DNA of 64,000 nt from Nectonema munidae (lineage: Eukaryota; Nematomorpha; Nectonematoida; Nectonematidae). This document shows positions 9,602 to 20,270 of this stretch, one piece after another (position 1 is the stretch's first letter; each line of letters begins with the position of its first letter). The notes under the pieces were generated by a model, which did no database searches, was not told the origin of the DNA, and saw only the letters and a program-made list of their open reading frames with translations. The DNA is taken from assembly GCA_030549495.1 (NCBI GenBank), contig JAUIRK010001043.1:857001-921000 (forward strand). Reading direction: 5' to 3'. Made by a program: the position numbers and the translations under genes.

Positions 9602-11340
9602 TCAATGGGAGGGATGAAAATAATGTTTTTGCACTAGTTCATTTACTCTGGGATCAAAGTTACTTAAATTAATTTTCAAATCACCTCTTTTTGCAATTTG
9701 AAGACGATTTCTTTGCTTGGGTAAAAGTTTAGAAACTGCGCTGAATCCACGTTTGGCCAAGTAAGTTGATAGAAAAGAAAGAAAGGAAATTTTAATTCTA
9801 TCCCATAAATTTGTATATCTATCAGGGATTTCTCTCTGTAACCAAAAATCAGCATACGATTTTTTGAAAAGAGGCTTTAACTCGAAGTCATTTTTCACCG
9901 CAATTAGCTCATCTTGAAGCAAAAAATTAGTTTCATTTGAGCAATCGTAAGTGAATGGATTTTAGACCCAGTCAGGTATTTCCATATCTATCAAGTTCCT
10001 TGTATCTTATGACCATATCCTCCCTTAGAGATTTAAAATGATTTCAATAATTCAAAAGGTCTCAATACTCAGTATCTTCTGTAATATGAGAGTCATCAGT
10101 ACTTAGTTTCAGACTTGGAAAGTTTACCAAATTTTCCCGACCCATATTTGTTCTAAGAAAATACAATTTATCTATGAAATTACAGATTTTAGATTTCGCG
10201 TTGATGAGGGTTAAATTATCACCTTATAATTGCATATTCAAATCATTGAATATGCAGAACAAATCCGTAAGATATGTGATGTCTTTTTTGCGTGACAAGG
10301 AGAGCATCACTCAATTCGTTGCAATTAATTTGTGGTATAAATTGGACGACAGTATCAAATAAGGAAAAAAACGCTCCAGACAGTTTCCTCTGGAAAGCCA
10401 TCTGACTGCAGTATGTTGAAGAAGACGGTCGAATTCTTCATCATTGTCTTTACACATTTGACGCATTCTACTGCCAAAAAATAGAGGTGCCTCGGGTATA
10501 AGTTTCCAACTCTTTAGCAAAGAGTAGTTCTTGAACTATTATATTATATTTAATAAAACGTGCGTAAGCCAACAGCAGGGCCTCATTGCTTTTTGTGTTT
10601 GGCTTGTCATACGAGAAGCGATGTATTTTCTTTTTTCAGTTTATTTTTTAAAGCATGAAAGTATGTAACATCTTTATTAACTTGGTTGGGATTAGGGTTT
10701 GCTTACCGATAGCGAAAAAAACTTACAAAACCGGGAAATCCCGGTTCCAAACGGTTCTTTAAGGAGATAAATATAGACAGCAAAAAGATTCAATGAAATT
10801 GACGTTTTTGATTTATTATAAACAGATTTACACTTTTTCTTTCTATATCATTTTCATTAAAATGGTTCTAGGAGAAAAGTGTGCAAACGACAAAAGTGCG
10901 GAGCGGAGAAAAAAAAGAAAAAGAAACTCTTTTTTCGTTTGCACACTTTTCTCCGTTTACCGTAATAGATTTTATATGAATGAAGTGCAGTAAAGTTTTA
11001 TGCAAAGAATTGCATAGTGAAATAAATCAATTACAACTAAGTTATTCTCGAAACCGGGAATACTTTTTGGTTCCGAGACGGTTCCCAAATTTTTAGAAAC
11101 GGGAACGTCACGGTATTTCAGAACCGGAAGCAAACCCTAGTTAGGATGCATTTTTTTGATATGCTCAGCCAACCTTGACGGCTTCATAGCTTCATTAGAG
11201 AATTCTTTCTCAAAAATGAGACACATCGGCTTTTGATCTTTATGAGGTGTAGTGATGAAGCCGAATTTTAAGTATTCATAAGAGTACTGTCTGGGCTTTT
11301 TCTTTGGTGGATTCTGGGAGATAATGATGGTTGATAAAAA
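9602..11340 (-). pseudogene. hAT transposase (ZBED5/SCAND3-like), internally deleted and split by a MITE
   Basis: Read on the minus strand, three parts are visible. About 11147-11340 gives a BED-type zinc finger: YLKFGF, then PMCLIFEKEFSNEAMKPSRL, then EHIKKMH. The second zinc-binding Cys is replaced by Phe (CLIF where CLIC is usual). After the nested MITE the frame resumes as NKDVTYFHALKNKLKKENTS (about 10600-10690). Then comes a jump into LIPEAPLF and HTAVRWLSRGNCLERFF (10311-10520), the conserved block before the insertion domain. The C-terminal hAT dimerisation domain follows at 9602-9922 (FLSTYLAKRGFSAVSKLL and RNRLQIAKRGDLKI). The segment with the first two catalytic Asp residues is missing. 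Not functional. Confidence 0.8.
10693..11139. mobile_element. 447-bp hAT-type MITE nested in the transposase
   Basis: Inverted termini TAGGGTTTGCTT at each end, flanked by GTTGGGAT (10685-10692) and GTTAGGAT (11140-11147), an 8-bp duplication with one difference. The insertion separates the BED finger from the next coding block of the host hAT element. Inside, GGAGAAAAGTGTGCAAACGA (10871-10890) and its exact reverse complement (10935-10954) form a 20-bp perfect hairpin stem with a purine-rich loop. Repeated CCGGGAA/CCGGAA words lie near both ends. Confidence 0.85.
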
Positions 11341-12950
11341 GATGTATTTTGTTGTGAACTACAATTTTGTTCTTGAGATAATAATAATTTCACATAAAAA
11401 CTCTAAAAAGGCTAAAAAAATTATTTTGAATGAAAATTATTTTGATTTTAAATTATGTACAAAAATTATTTGAAAATTTCTAAAATTGCATGTAATAAGG
11501 AAAATTGGTTTCTCCTCCATGGTTTTTATGTAGTTTTACGCAAAGTAAATAGTTGTGAATTTGTGGAGAAACTTTTAGATTTGTTGTACAACCAAGGAGG
11601 CAACGTAATCCAATTTTTCAAATATATTTTCAACGAAGCAATTTATGCTTATCATTTATCAAATTTATCAGTTTTACACAAATTAGTAGGCCTTTTTTAG
11701 TTTACATATTACTTTATTTATTTTTCAATAAAGAAAATTCATGCTACTTTATACTATGTGCTAATTTTCAAGATTATATAAATTGAACAAAATTTACGCG
11801 ATTCTAAGTTTCATTTTTCTTTATGGTAATTTTCAAAAATGCGACAGAAAAAAATGCTTCCGAAAAATTTATATCATTTCATATTTATACACAAAATATA
11901 TTTTGAGGAGAAAAACATGGAAATACCTAGAAAGTACCAACCACTATGTGGTTAGAATACCACTATGGAAATATGTAAGAAATTTAGGATTTTTGAAGAC
12001 ATATTTTTTGAAAACTACATAAATTTTAGACTGATATAAACGAATCAAAGTGCAAAAATCGATTTTTCGACATCTATTTCAATTTGCAAACTATGCATGC
12101 CCAAAAATATAAAAAACTTAACTTTTTAAAAAAAGACAAAAGTTACATTTTTATACTTCCTATAGAGCGGAGATTATGAAAAACGCCTTTTTTCAGTAGC
12201 TGATACTAAAATAAATGTTTTATATTTCAATTTAACACAAAAATAGTGTGCACAGTAGTATAGTTCATGATCAAAAATAAAATACAAAAAGTATATAATG
12301 CAAAATGATATATTTCGCTTCTTCAAAGAATCTTTATCAAATTAATCGAATAAAGGGCACGATTGTGAGTGTTGTCTCGGGGATCTTTGTTTCTTTGTTG
12401 TGAGGTGAGAATTTATTACTTCGTTTGTTGGGAGGTGTGCATTTGTTTCTTTGTATAGTTCATGCAATAAGCTTTCATTTGGTGGATAAACTTGTTTGAA
12501 AACGCGAAAGTTATAGGTCATAAATAAAATAAGTGACTAAAACTAAGTTTTGGCAACTAGAATTGTAGTGCGATGAGTGCGTGCTTGCAAGGTTGGGTAG
12601 GACGCGCACGCATGCGCACATGATGACTTCCTTCTTGACACACAGCAAGGATGCATAAGCAAGGAGGCATTGATAAACAACGTGCATGAAAACAGCCCAT
12701 ATACAGCGTGAGCGAGAATCAATATTAGGAACGTATAAATTTAACACAAAAAATTTAATGAACTTTAGCACTTTTTTTAGCAAAAATTGAATGTTGTGCT
12801 GCGCTAAAAAATTTAAGTAAAAACTTTCCAAATTTTAACGTGATGTTAATATTTTTGTCATAACACCTATGTGAAGTTTCAAAAAATTACGATCAAATTT
12901 GAGAAATCTATTGGCTTTCAAAGTTTTCTAACTTTAAATACTATACCGTT
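11341..12950. other. Non-coding interior of the hAT element
   Basis: AT-rich filler with only short chance frames. A small patch at 12540-12720 is richer in G+C (GACGCGCACGCATGCGCACA) but gives no recognisable protein. It may be another inserted repeat. Confidence 0.4.
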
Positions 12951-12957
12951 CGCTATT

Positions 12958-13057
12958 GCTTCTCGGCCTAGGAAATGCCTCCCAAGCTTTGCCAAAATAT
13001 CGATATTCATAGCTTGGCAAAGCTTCAGAGCCATTTCCTATGTTGCGAAGCGTGCCA
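12958..13057. repeat. Imperfect hairpin near the hAT right end
   Basis: AGGAAATGCCTCCCAAGCTT and the facing AAGCTTCAGAGCCATTTCCT form an inverted repeat, with TTTGCC/GGCAAA inside and GCTTC/GAAGC outside. Arms are about 40 bases with a few mismatches. It may be a small foldback insertion or a structural part of the hAT element. Confidence 0.55.
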
Positions 13058-13342
13058 AAGCTACATTGTATTTAAAATTGAATATTTACAATATTTCAAG
13101 CTGTTGTAACTTTTCGTGAGGTAAATGAAATTTCACCAAAATTGACATATATATAGAATGAATTAGGTTGTTACAAGTTTATATTATATGAATACAAAGC
13201 ATGTTATTTTTTTTCTTTCAACGCCCCCTTTTTACGTTCAGCGCCCCCCCCCCCCCCCCCCCCATTCACAACCAAGCCTCATAACGCCCCCTTTTACTCG
13301 CTCAACGCCCCCAAGTGGGCGCTAGGGACCACTTTAACACTG

Positions 13343-13756
13343 ATCTTGAGTATGAAATATTTATTTAAAAAAACAAAGCCTATTATAAAATCTTTTGAAG
13401 ATTAGTCAAAAGAAGCAACTTGAAAAATAATTGAAAAAGAAAGTGTGAACAAAAGAAAAAGAAGTATCTATCTTGATGAATGGAAGATCTACTATGTTCC
13501 AATGAATCTGGAAGAGGTGGAATGATCTAATATTGAGTGCTTTAAAAAAGGTTCTGACCGTGAAAAGAAATTCCTCTTTTCAAAATGAATGAATTTAAAA
13601 CTTTATTGCTTATCATTTAAGATGATCATTTCACTAAGATGGGTAGGAAATGTGAAAATTTAGTATAGGTCATAGTTATCAAAACTATCAAAATAATTTT
13701 AAATTTAAATTGAATTTCTCCATCTTTTTCTTTTTACGTGAAAGCGAGAGGCTTTT
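13343..13756 (+). repeat. Right continuation of the repeat-bearing element
   Basis: GATCTTGAGTATGAAATATTT and the following about 230 bases align with 26265-26510, including TGGAAGATCTAC and the TTTTGACTGTGAAA-like word. This is the part displaced by the hAT insertion at 9357-13342. A short open stretch, IYLDEWKIYYVPMNLEEVE (about 13470-13526), hints that the parent element may once have coded for protein, but the related copy does not keep that frame convincingly. Confidence 0.6.
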
Positions 13757-14340
13757 AAGAAGAAGAAGAAGAAGAAATTTATTTGAAATTCAATCAATGA
13801 ATACAATAGCAGTTCCTCTTTTATGAGAAGTCATAGTTGTAAATTTACAAAATTAAGGTAACTAATAAGGAATTGTTTATTTCAAAAGGTCATGAAGCCG
13901 CTCATATGAAATAACATAAAATATGATATATATATATATATAATAAAGTTATCTGCAATTCATCATGTAAAACTTTTTTAATGTTTGTTACATCAGAAGG
14001 AAAAAACGATAGCAGTAAAGTTAGATCGTCTGCAAAACTGAAATAGCTCAAGTTAGAGTCAAAGTAACATAGATCATTGGTGAATATTAAAAAAAGGAAC
14101 GGACCCAATATAGACCCGTGGGGAACACCAGTGGTTATGTGTTTTTTTTTATCAGAAAGAACACTTTCAATGAATACTTGCTGTTGTCTTGATCAAAGGT
14201 ATGCTTCCATGAATAAGTATGTTCTTTTTTGAAATCCATATAATCTTAGTTTTTGGAGTAAAAGCTTATGTGATATGATATCAAATGCTTTAGAAAAGTC
14301 AATAAATGCAGATAGAATTAATAGCCTTCAGCATATTTAT
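13757..14340 (-). pseudogene. 5'-truncated LINE, reverse-transcriptase segment and (CTT)n tail
   Basis: On the minus strand 14340 to about 14220 reads IDFSKAFDIISHKLLLQKL, the conserved RT block preceding the active site. Then come the GVPQG-like region, GPFLFLIFTNDL (about 14075-14108) and FADDLTLL, the catalytic YADD-type box of RT (here F-A-D-D). The copy runs to an (AAG)n run at 13758-13777, which on the coding strand is a (CTT)n microsatellite tail. The C-terminal RT and post-RT parts are largely deleted. The motif pattern fits CR1/Jockey-like LINEs. Confidence 0.75.
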
Positions 14341-14559
14341 CAATAATTTGATTCACTGGTAATGACAACAATTGTTGCGTGCTATGATGCTTCTAAATTC
14401 ATGATTAATTGTATAAGCCAATTTATATAATGAAGATAACATAAATGTAGCATATCATATACAGCAAAATCTCGTTGTCTCCAAATGCGAAAGTGCTAAT
14501 GAAACTACTGGATCACCGCAGAACTATTCAATTCACACTTTTTATGCAACATGAGTGAA

Positions 14560-15180
14560 AAAATAGTAGTAAATGATCTCTAAAAACGAAATACATTTTT
14601 GGATTGAGAAAGAGCAATGCGAAAGATGTTATCAGTGCAATGAATAACATAAAATCCGAAAAAACTTGTAATGCTTATAAAATTTCAGTATATAGGTTAG
14701 GTATGAAACAAAAATTATCCCTGTCTTTAAAAAGTATGATAACAATTCTAAAAATTATAGAAGAATTCGCATAATTACAACACTTTCAAAAATATTTGGT
14801 AAAAGATACTATTTGAACAAATTTTTGTTCATCTAACTAAGCCATTGAATTTGTCTTCTCTTATCAGTCTGGATTCATACCGAATTTTAGAACTTAATTT
14901 TTGCATACAATTTTTCAAGATAAAATACATCAGAATTTGGAAAATTATGAAGGTACCATAGCTTTATGCATTGATCTGAGTAAAGCGTTTGGAACAATAG
15001 CCTTAAAATTTATTGACAAAGTTGAAATACTGTGGCTTTTCTCCATCTTTCCTGAAGCTGTTCGAATCCTATTTTTCACAAAGAATGCAATATGTAAGTA
15101 TAGATAACTCATCTTCGAAAATAATACCATTGGGAGTACGACAAGTTTCAATTTAGGACCTTTATTTTTACACTATTTTT
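14560..15180 (+). pseudogene. Degraded LINE reverse-transcriptase fragment
   Basis: On the plus strand KIIPVFKKYDNNSKNYRRI (about 14710-14765) and ITTLSKIFGK match the RT opening (usually IPIFKKGD..NYRPISILS..SKIFEK). At 14950-15000 ALCIDLSKAFGTIA matches the LDLSKAFDT block. Stops and frame changes are frequent. It lies opposite in orientation to the LINE at 13757-14340, so the two are independent insertions. Confidence 0.65.
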
Positions 15181-15475
15181 TAGACTGGACATCAACGATC
15201 TCTACACCTGCGACATTTTTGCTGTCTAAGTTATTTTAGCTCTTTCTTATGTTTTCGAGTACGCTGAATTCAATTCTGGCATTTATTTTTTTCAATCAGG
15301 TCAAATTTTTTTTCAATCTCATTTTTTAAAATGTCTATACTCTCTCTATTTACAATATACTAAATCAATTATATTTTCTATTTATAATTTATATTTTAAT
15401 TGTATCTCTATTTACAATATACCAAATTTAAATACTATGGATTTAAATGTTTTATTATTTGTTTAAGATATAAAA

Positions 15476-17234
15476 ATGAATAGAAAATGTAGAAATGATC
15501 CTAATAAATTTTGTTATATTTGTGGACAAGTTACACTACCTGGCCAGTTTTCTAATATAACATCCTTTGTAAAAAAAAGTTACCATGCCTACTTTTGCTC
15601 CTCATTTTTGTTGCAAAACATGTGTCGAAAACCTTAGAAGATGGACTAAAGGCTTGACAAAATCTTTATCTTTTGGTATACCAATGCAGTGGAGAGAAAG
15701 CAAAGATCATTTTGAAGACTGTTATTTTTGTCTCACAGATTTAACTGGTAAGAGTTTCATTCATCTTTTCAATGTAAATATTAGAATCATTACCATTTGA
15801 TTTCAGGAGTTAATAAAAAAAACAAGAAGCACGTTATTTACCCAGATCTTCCTTCAGCTAGAAAGCCAATAGCTCATAGTACAACTATACCCATACCAGA
15901 AGCCCCAGTGATTCTTTTTGTAGAAAATACTGATGAAGATGAAGATGAAGAAATAGACACTTCTGCATCATATATGATTAAAAATTCTGAGCTGAGACAG
16001 CCAAAACCTCTATCACAAGCTCAATTAAACGACCTGACCCGAGATTTGGGTCTATCGAAAGAATCTTCTCAACTACTTGCTTCAAGATTAGATGAAAATA
16101 ATTTACTCTCCTCAGGAACGACGTATTACTGGTATCGTAGCAGAGATGAAGAATTTAGAAAGTTTTTCTTTATCCACGAAGAAAGTTTTATGGTTTACTG
16201 TGTTCAAGGATTAATTGAAACTCTTGGCTTACAATATAAGTCACAAGAATAGAGACTTTTTATAGACTCATCCACTAAAAGTTTGAAAGCTGTTCTTCTG
16301 CATATTGGCAACCGGGTATCGTCTGTTCCAATTGCTCATTCCATCCATTTATCTGAGAACTATCAAACTATGAAAACTTTATTGGATACTTTGAAGTACA
16401 ATCTTCATAAATGGAAGATTTGCGGAGATCTTAAGTTATAAATTAAGTGTGAATGTATGCATTCCTTGTTCTAAAAATATTTACTTATATTTCAGATTGT
16501 GTCTCTAATACTAGGAATGCAAGGAGGATATACCAAATATCCATGTTTTCTTTGTCTATGGAATAGTAGAGCTGATGAGCAACATTATGAAAGGAAAGAG
16601 TGGCCTTCACGTCTCTCTTTTGATCCTGGATCTCACAACGTCTTACATGAACCTTTAGTCAATCCAAACAATATTTTACTTCCCCCACTTCATATAAAGT
16701 TAGGATTAATAAGAAGCTTTGTGAAGGCATTAAAAAAGAGAGCCAAGCACTTTTATTTATTGCCAAAAAATTTCCAAAAGTGAGTAATGCAAAGTTAGCA
16801 GCAGGGATCTTTGATGGTCCTCAAATAAGAGAATTCTTATGAAGGACACTAACTTTACAGAAGTAATGGATGAAGCAGAAAAGGAGGCTTGGATATCTTT
16901 TAAAAAACTTTGTTATAATTTCCTGGGAAACTTCAGAAGTTCAGAATATGATGTCATTGTGCAAGGTTTAATAAAGAATTTTAAATTATTGGGAGTGAGA
17001 ATGTCTATAAAACTTCACTTTCTAAGATCGCATCTTGACTACTTTCCAGAAAACTGTGGCGATTATAGTGAAGAAGAAGGAGAGAGGTTTCATCAAGATC
17101 TCAAATGCATGGAAGAAAGATATCAAGGAAGATGGGATATAAACTTTTTGGCTGACTTTTGCTGGTGTTTAAAAAGAGACTCAAAGAACGAAAGTCATAA
17201 AAGAAAATCTCTTAAAACATCGTTTTTAAAATAA
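15476..17234 (+). pseudogene. Cys-rich transposase-like gene, intron-bearing copy (copy 1)
   Basis: A family widespread in arthropods and cnidarians as uncharacterised predicted proteins, from memory. It starts MNRKCRNDPNKFCYICG. A second Cys cluster HFCCKTC and PFG/SFGIPMQWRE-type words follow (15585-15747), then CYFC. After a 59-bp intron (15748-15806, GTAAGA...TTTCAG) come VIYPDLPSARKPI, an acidic patch, RDLGLSKESSQLLASRL, and FIDSSTKSLKAVLLH. After a second spacer of about 60 bp (16436-16495) come LILGMQGGYTKYPCFLCLW and LPPLHIKLGL. The frame ends with SEEEGERFHQDLKCMEERYQ and KRKSLKTSFLK. There is a frame break near 15580, a stop near 16250 and another near 16840, so it looks inactive. 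The order Asp block, Gly-rich C..C block, HIKLGL, GERFHQD recalls CMC-type DDE transposases; that is inference. Confidence 0.7.
15748..15806 (+). other. 59-bp intron in Cys-rich gene copy 1
   Basis: GTAAGAGTTT at the left and TTTGATTTCAG at the right, splitting a Gly codon context (CTG|GAGTTAAT). The homologous junction in copy 2 (54176/54177) is uninterrupted (TATCTG|GAGTC), so the intron position can be read by direct comparison. Confidence 0.75.
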
Positions 17235-17520
17235 ATTTATATCATGATCCTCACCTTTTAGTATTTTTCATTATAAAAATATCAGCATAAATATACTATT
17301 GAATATTAAAGGGTACTTTTTTTTTGATTTATTCAAAAAATAGACTTAAATCTGTGGAGATATTTTCTGATAAGAAAAATAAAAAAACATTTTTTGCAAA
17401 AAAGTTCGACCTGATTGAGAAAAAATAAGGCCAGATTTGTACTCAGGAGGCTAAAATACTATATATTCAGTTAAAAAACTTCCTGCATCAAATTTTTTTT
17501 TCAAAACGCTGGGCTGTGAT
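17235..17520 (+). repeat. 3' flank shared by both Cys-rich gene copies
   Basis: About 270 bases after the stop, the word CGCTGGGCTGTGAT (about 17508-17521) matches CGCAGGGCTGTGAT at about 55787-55800, at nearly the same distance from the stop in copy 2. The intervening DNA is only loosely similar. This suggests both are copies of one mobile unit with a common 3' limit. Confidence 0.5.
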
Positions 17521-17960
17521 TCATCTTTTGATTACCTCCTCTATGCCGATTTTCTGATTGCCTCAAAAGTAATTCATTAAATATTAACTATAATAAGTCA
17601 AAATCAATAATTTTTTCGAAATAGTTTTACCATAACTTTGAGATCGTAGAAAACTATTGGGACTATGAAAAATTGTCCTGGACTAATTACAAAAAATATA
17701 TATCAACAAAATTACATAGCATAAATGGACTTTTAAAAAGTTATAATTTTTTTTAGAACTGATATAAAAGTTGAAATTTTAATAATACATTAGTCTTGCC
17801 TCAATTTGGTCTAGTGGGGTGAATTGGGGTCATTTAAATATAAATGATACTGAACCTTTACAAAAAAGATAATAAAGAAAGTATCTAACTTGAGTTTTGA
17901 GAGACACACTATTACAATTTTCATTGAAAAAAATCTTCTCAAAATGTAGGAAATATATCA
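17521..17960. other. AT-rich stretch, no gene
   Basis: No open frame, RNA or terminal repeat recognised between the Cys-rich element and the LINE C-terminus. Confidence 0.4.
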
Positions 17961-18280
17961 TGTTCAAATGTCAAAACTTATCTATTATAAATTTGTGCAT
18001 GCTACACTTCTATCAGTATTTGATAATAATTGGCTTTGCTTCATCCACCATTCTACTGAATATTTTTTGAGGTATACATTCAAATTCTATGTTCCAACTT
18101 GCAAAAATCATAGTTTTAGAAGCAGTACAAAGTATAGAATTTTGCATTTTTGGAATAATTTTCTACATAACAAAAACGGTGATCAAGTTAACTTCCATAA
18201 TTTCAAAAAAACCAATAAACAATTTTTTATCAATGCGTACGAAGCTTGTAAAGTGCTGTATAGTTTTATATGCTCTAGAA
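17961..18280 (+). pseudogene. C-terminal part of a LINE ORF2, interrupted by a hAT element
   Basis: The frame 17968-18280 reads FYVPTCKNHSFRSSTKYRI, then HFWNNF, then NFHNFKKTNKQFFINAYE. This is the usual end of CR1/Jockey-like LINE ORF2 (the pattern is VP..R....S..Y.GP.LWN.LP....SL..FKK.LK..). It is cut at 18280 by the hAT element and its 8-bp target duplication. The LINE 3' part resumes at 22125 and ends in a (CTT)n tail at about 22660-22678. The 5' part of this LINE is absent. Confidence 0.7.
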
Positions 18281-18458
18281 CAGGGGTGGCCAAACTTTTT
18301 TATATAAGGGCTACTTTTTTTTTAGAAATTTTTGGCGGTCTACCTTGTAAGTATAAAAAATAATTAATATTCTTAAAACAAATATAACTTTTGTTATTTT
18401 ATATAAGTAAAAAAAAATTTTATTAACTTCAAAATATACAACTTAAAAATTATAAAAA

Positions 18459-20270
18459 CTAATTTTTTTTTGAAGATGAAACCTGGCACTGCATATTTTG
18501 TGCTAGTTTTTCAAAATTTGGATCGAAATTTGTCAGGGCGATTCTTAAACATGCCTGCAAATGTTCGTTAGTTAATTGAGATCTATGTTTTGTTTTTATA
18601 CTATTCATCGAAGAAAAAGCAGATTCACACAAATATGTGGATCCGAAAAACGAATGGAAACTCGCAAATACCCGCCAAATGTTGGGGTATTTATCTTTAA
18701 AAATATATTTTATAAAATCTTTCGACCCATGCATTGATTTAAGACTTAAGTCACATTTTATATTTATAAGTTCTTCTTCTAATTCAGCCAAATTGCCAAT
18801 TTGTAGAAAGTCGCCAATTTTTTTAGCTAAAAATTCAATACTCACGTCGTCCTTGAAGGGGTTTAGTAGAAAAGTGGTGATACTTTCAATATTATTAAAA
18901 CTTTCGAATCTTTTTTCAAATTCATTCATGAGAGTTCTTAGACTAGCTACATATCTATCCACATTTAATCTTTTTTCAGCACCTCTTTCCTCATCTAAAT
19001 TCGGAAAATGTTTTAAGTCGCCACGTTCCATTTGTTTAAGTTGTATATTCAACTTTTCTTTAAATGAATTTACATGACTAACCATTTCAATTATTGATTT
19101 ATCTTTGCCTTGTAATTGAGTATTTAGTAGGCGTATCTTCTCAGTAACGTCGCAAAAAAAAAGCTAGATCGCAGCGCCATTCTGAATCACTCAATTGAAC
19201 ATATTGAATTTTTTTAGTTTCAAGAAAAATGCAAACTTTTGGTAATAGTTCTCTGAAACGAGTCAAAAACTTAGCACGGCTTAGCCATCTAACATCTGTG
19301 TGTAAAAGCAATTCATTGTGTTCTTCTCCACACTCTTTTAGCAAAGCACGAAACTCTCGACGCGATAAACTCTTTGACCTGATGTAGTTGACAGTTTTGA
19401 ACGCTATGTCCATGACATGATCAAAGTTTAAAAGTTTTGAGCATAGGACTTGATTATGTATGATGAAATGATAATCAATAAATCTGGGAAACTTTTCATC
19501 GCGCTTACAACGAGAAATAAAGCTATTATTGCAACCAGTCATTGCAGGGGCACCATCTGTTGTAATTGAAACCAGTTTGGAAATTGGAAAATTTGTAAGT
19601 GATATAAATTCTTTGAATGAGTTGAAAATATCTTCACCTCTAGTGCGTTCATTCATCGGAATTATTGTTAACAACTCTTCTACGGCTGACATGTCAACAA
19701 AAACCATTCTGATGAAAACACAGAGTTGAGCAGTGCCAATATAGTCAGTCGACTCGCCAAACTGTAATGAGAGAACAACGCACTTATCAACCTTAATTTG
19801 TAGAGCTTGCTCAAGATCTTGACTGATATCCTTTGTTCTTCGCATAATAGTATTTCGTGACAATGACAAGTTATTTATACATGTCATAATTTCGGACTTA
19901 TTTTTGAAGTTTTCAAATAAAACATCTCCCGCTTTGATGAAAGCTTCTTTTACTATTTCTCCATCGCTAAAAGATTTGTTATGTTTAATTAATGTTTGAG
20001 TAATTTTGAATGAAGCGATTGTAGCAGATTTTGAGCTTGTGTTGTATTTAAAAAAGTTATTTTGTTGTTCGAGCAATTATGCTTTGAGTTGTTTAACTTT
20101 TGATTTTCTTAAGGCTGTATTTTGTGGAAAATCAATAGAATAATTTTTGTGAACTTTAAAAAAATGTCTCTCCACGTTCGCTTTTTTAGGCAATGCAACT
20201 AAAAAACTTACAAATTAAACATAAACACTTGTTATTGTTCATTACAAAAAAGTAGTTCTCTTCCCATTCA
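18459..20270 (-). pseudogene. hAT transposase, GTF2IRD2-like lineage, nearly full length
   Basis: Minus strand, in order. A zinc-finger region near 20140-20270 reads KCLCLICK and, one frame over, PKKANVERHFFKVH. It is followed by a TAA stop just before the 311-codon frame 19141-20076. That frame carries SLSRNTIMRRTKDIS, FGESTDYIGTAQL (the usual catalytic DESTD has Gly for the first Asp), ITTDGAPAMTG (second Asp kept) and HTDVRWLSRAKFLTRF. The 208-codon frame 18459-19085 continues after a one-base shift in a 9-A run near 19155. It carries the hAT C-terminal dimerisation domain (FFGSTYLCESAFSSMNSIK, ALTNFDPNFEKL). Three lesions plus the missing Asp make it inactive despite its good preservation. 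Confidence 0.88.

Larger units (their letters stand above)
9357..13342 (-). mobile_element. hAT element (ZBED/Charlie-like), 3986 bp, non-autonomous
   Basis: The left end starts CAGTGGTTCTGAAACTTTTT and the right end read inward starts CAGTGTTAAAGTGGTCC, both hAT-type. The flanks are ATCGTGAG (9349-9356) and ATCTTGAG (13343-13350), an 8-bp target duplication with one difference. A related uninterrupted sequence at about 26262-26275 has the site once (CAATCATCTTGAGTATG), confirming the boundaries. The transposase pieces (9602-11340) run on the minus strand. A 447-bp MITE is nested inside, and about 1.6 kb of AT-rich filler lies towards the right end. A 20-base C run stands at 13244-13263. Confidence 0.85.

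Noticed and set aside
12511-12831. 106-codon minus-strand frame
   Set aside because: Composition follows a local GC-richer patch inside the hAT filler; no domain, no neighbour support and no related frame elsewhere.
13244-13263. 20-base C run as a biological signal
   Set aside because: Lies next to C-rich hAT end sequence; homopolymers of this kind also arise in assembly, and nothing else marks it as functional.
17968-18363. Treating the whole 131-codon frame as one gene
   Set aside because: Only the part up to 18280 is LINE coding; the rest lies in the hAT terminus that interrupts it.
18637-19077. 146-codon plus-strand frame
   Set aside because: Antisense shadow of the hAT transposase C-terminus.
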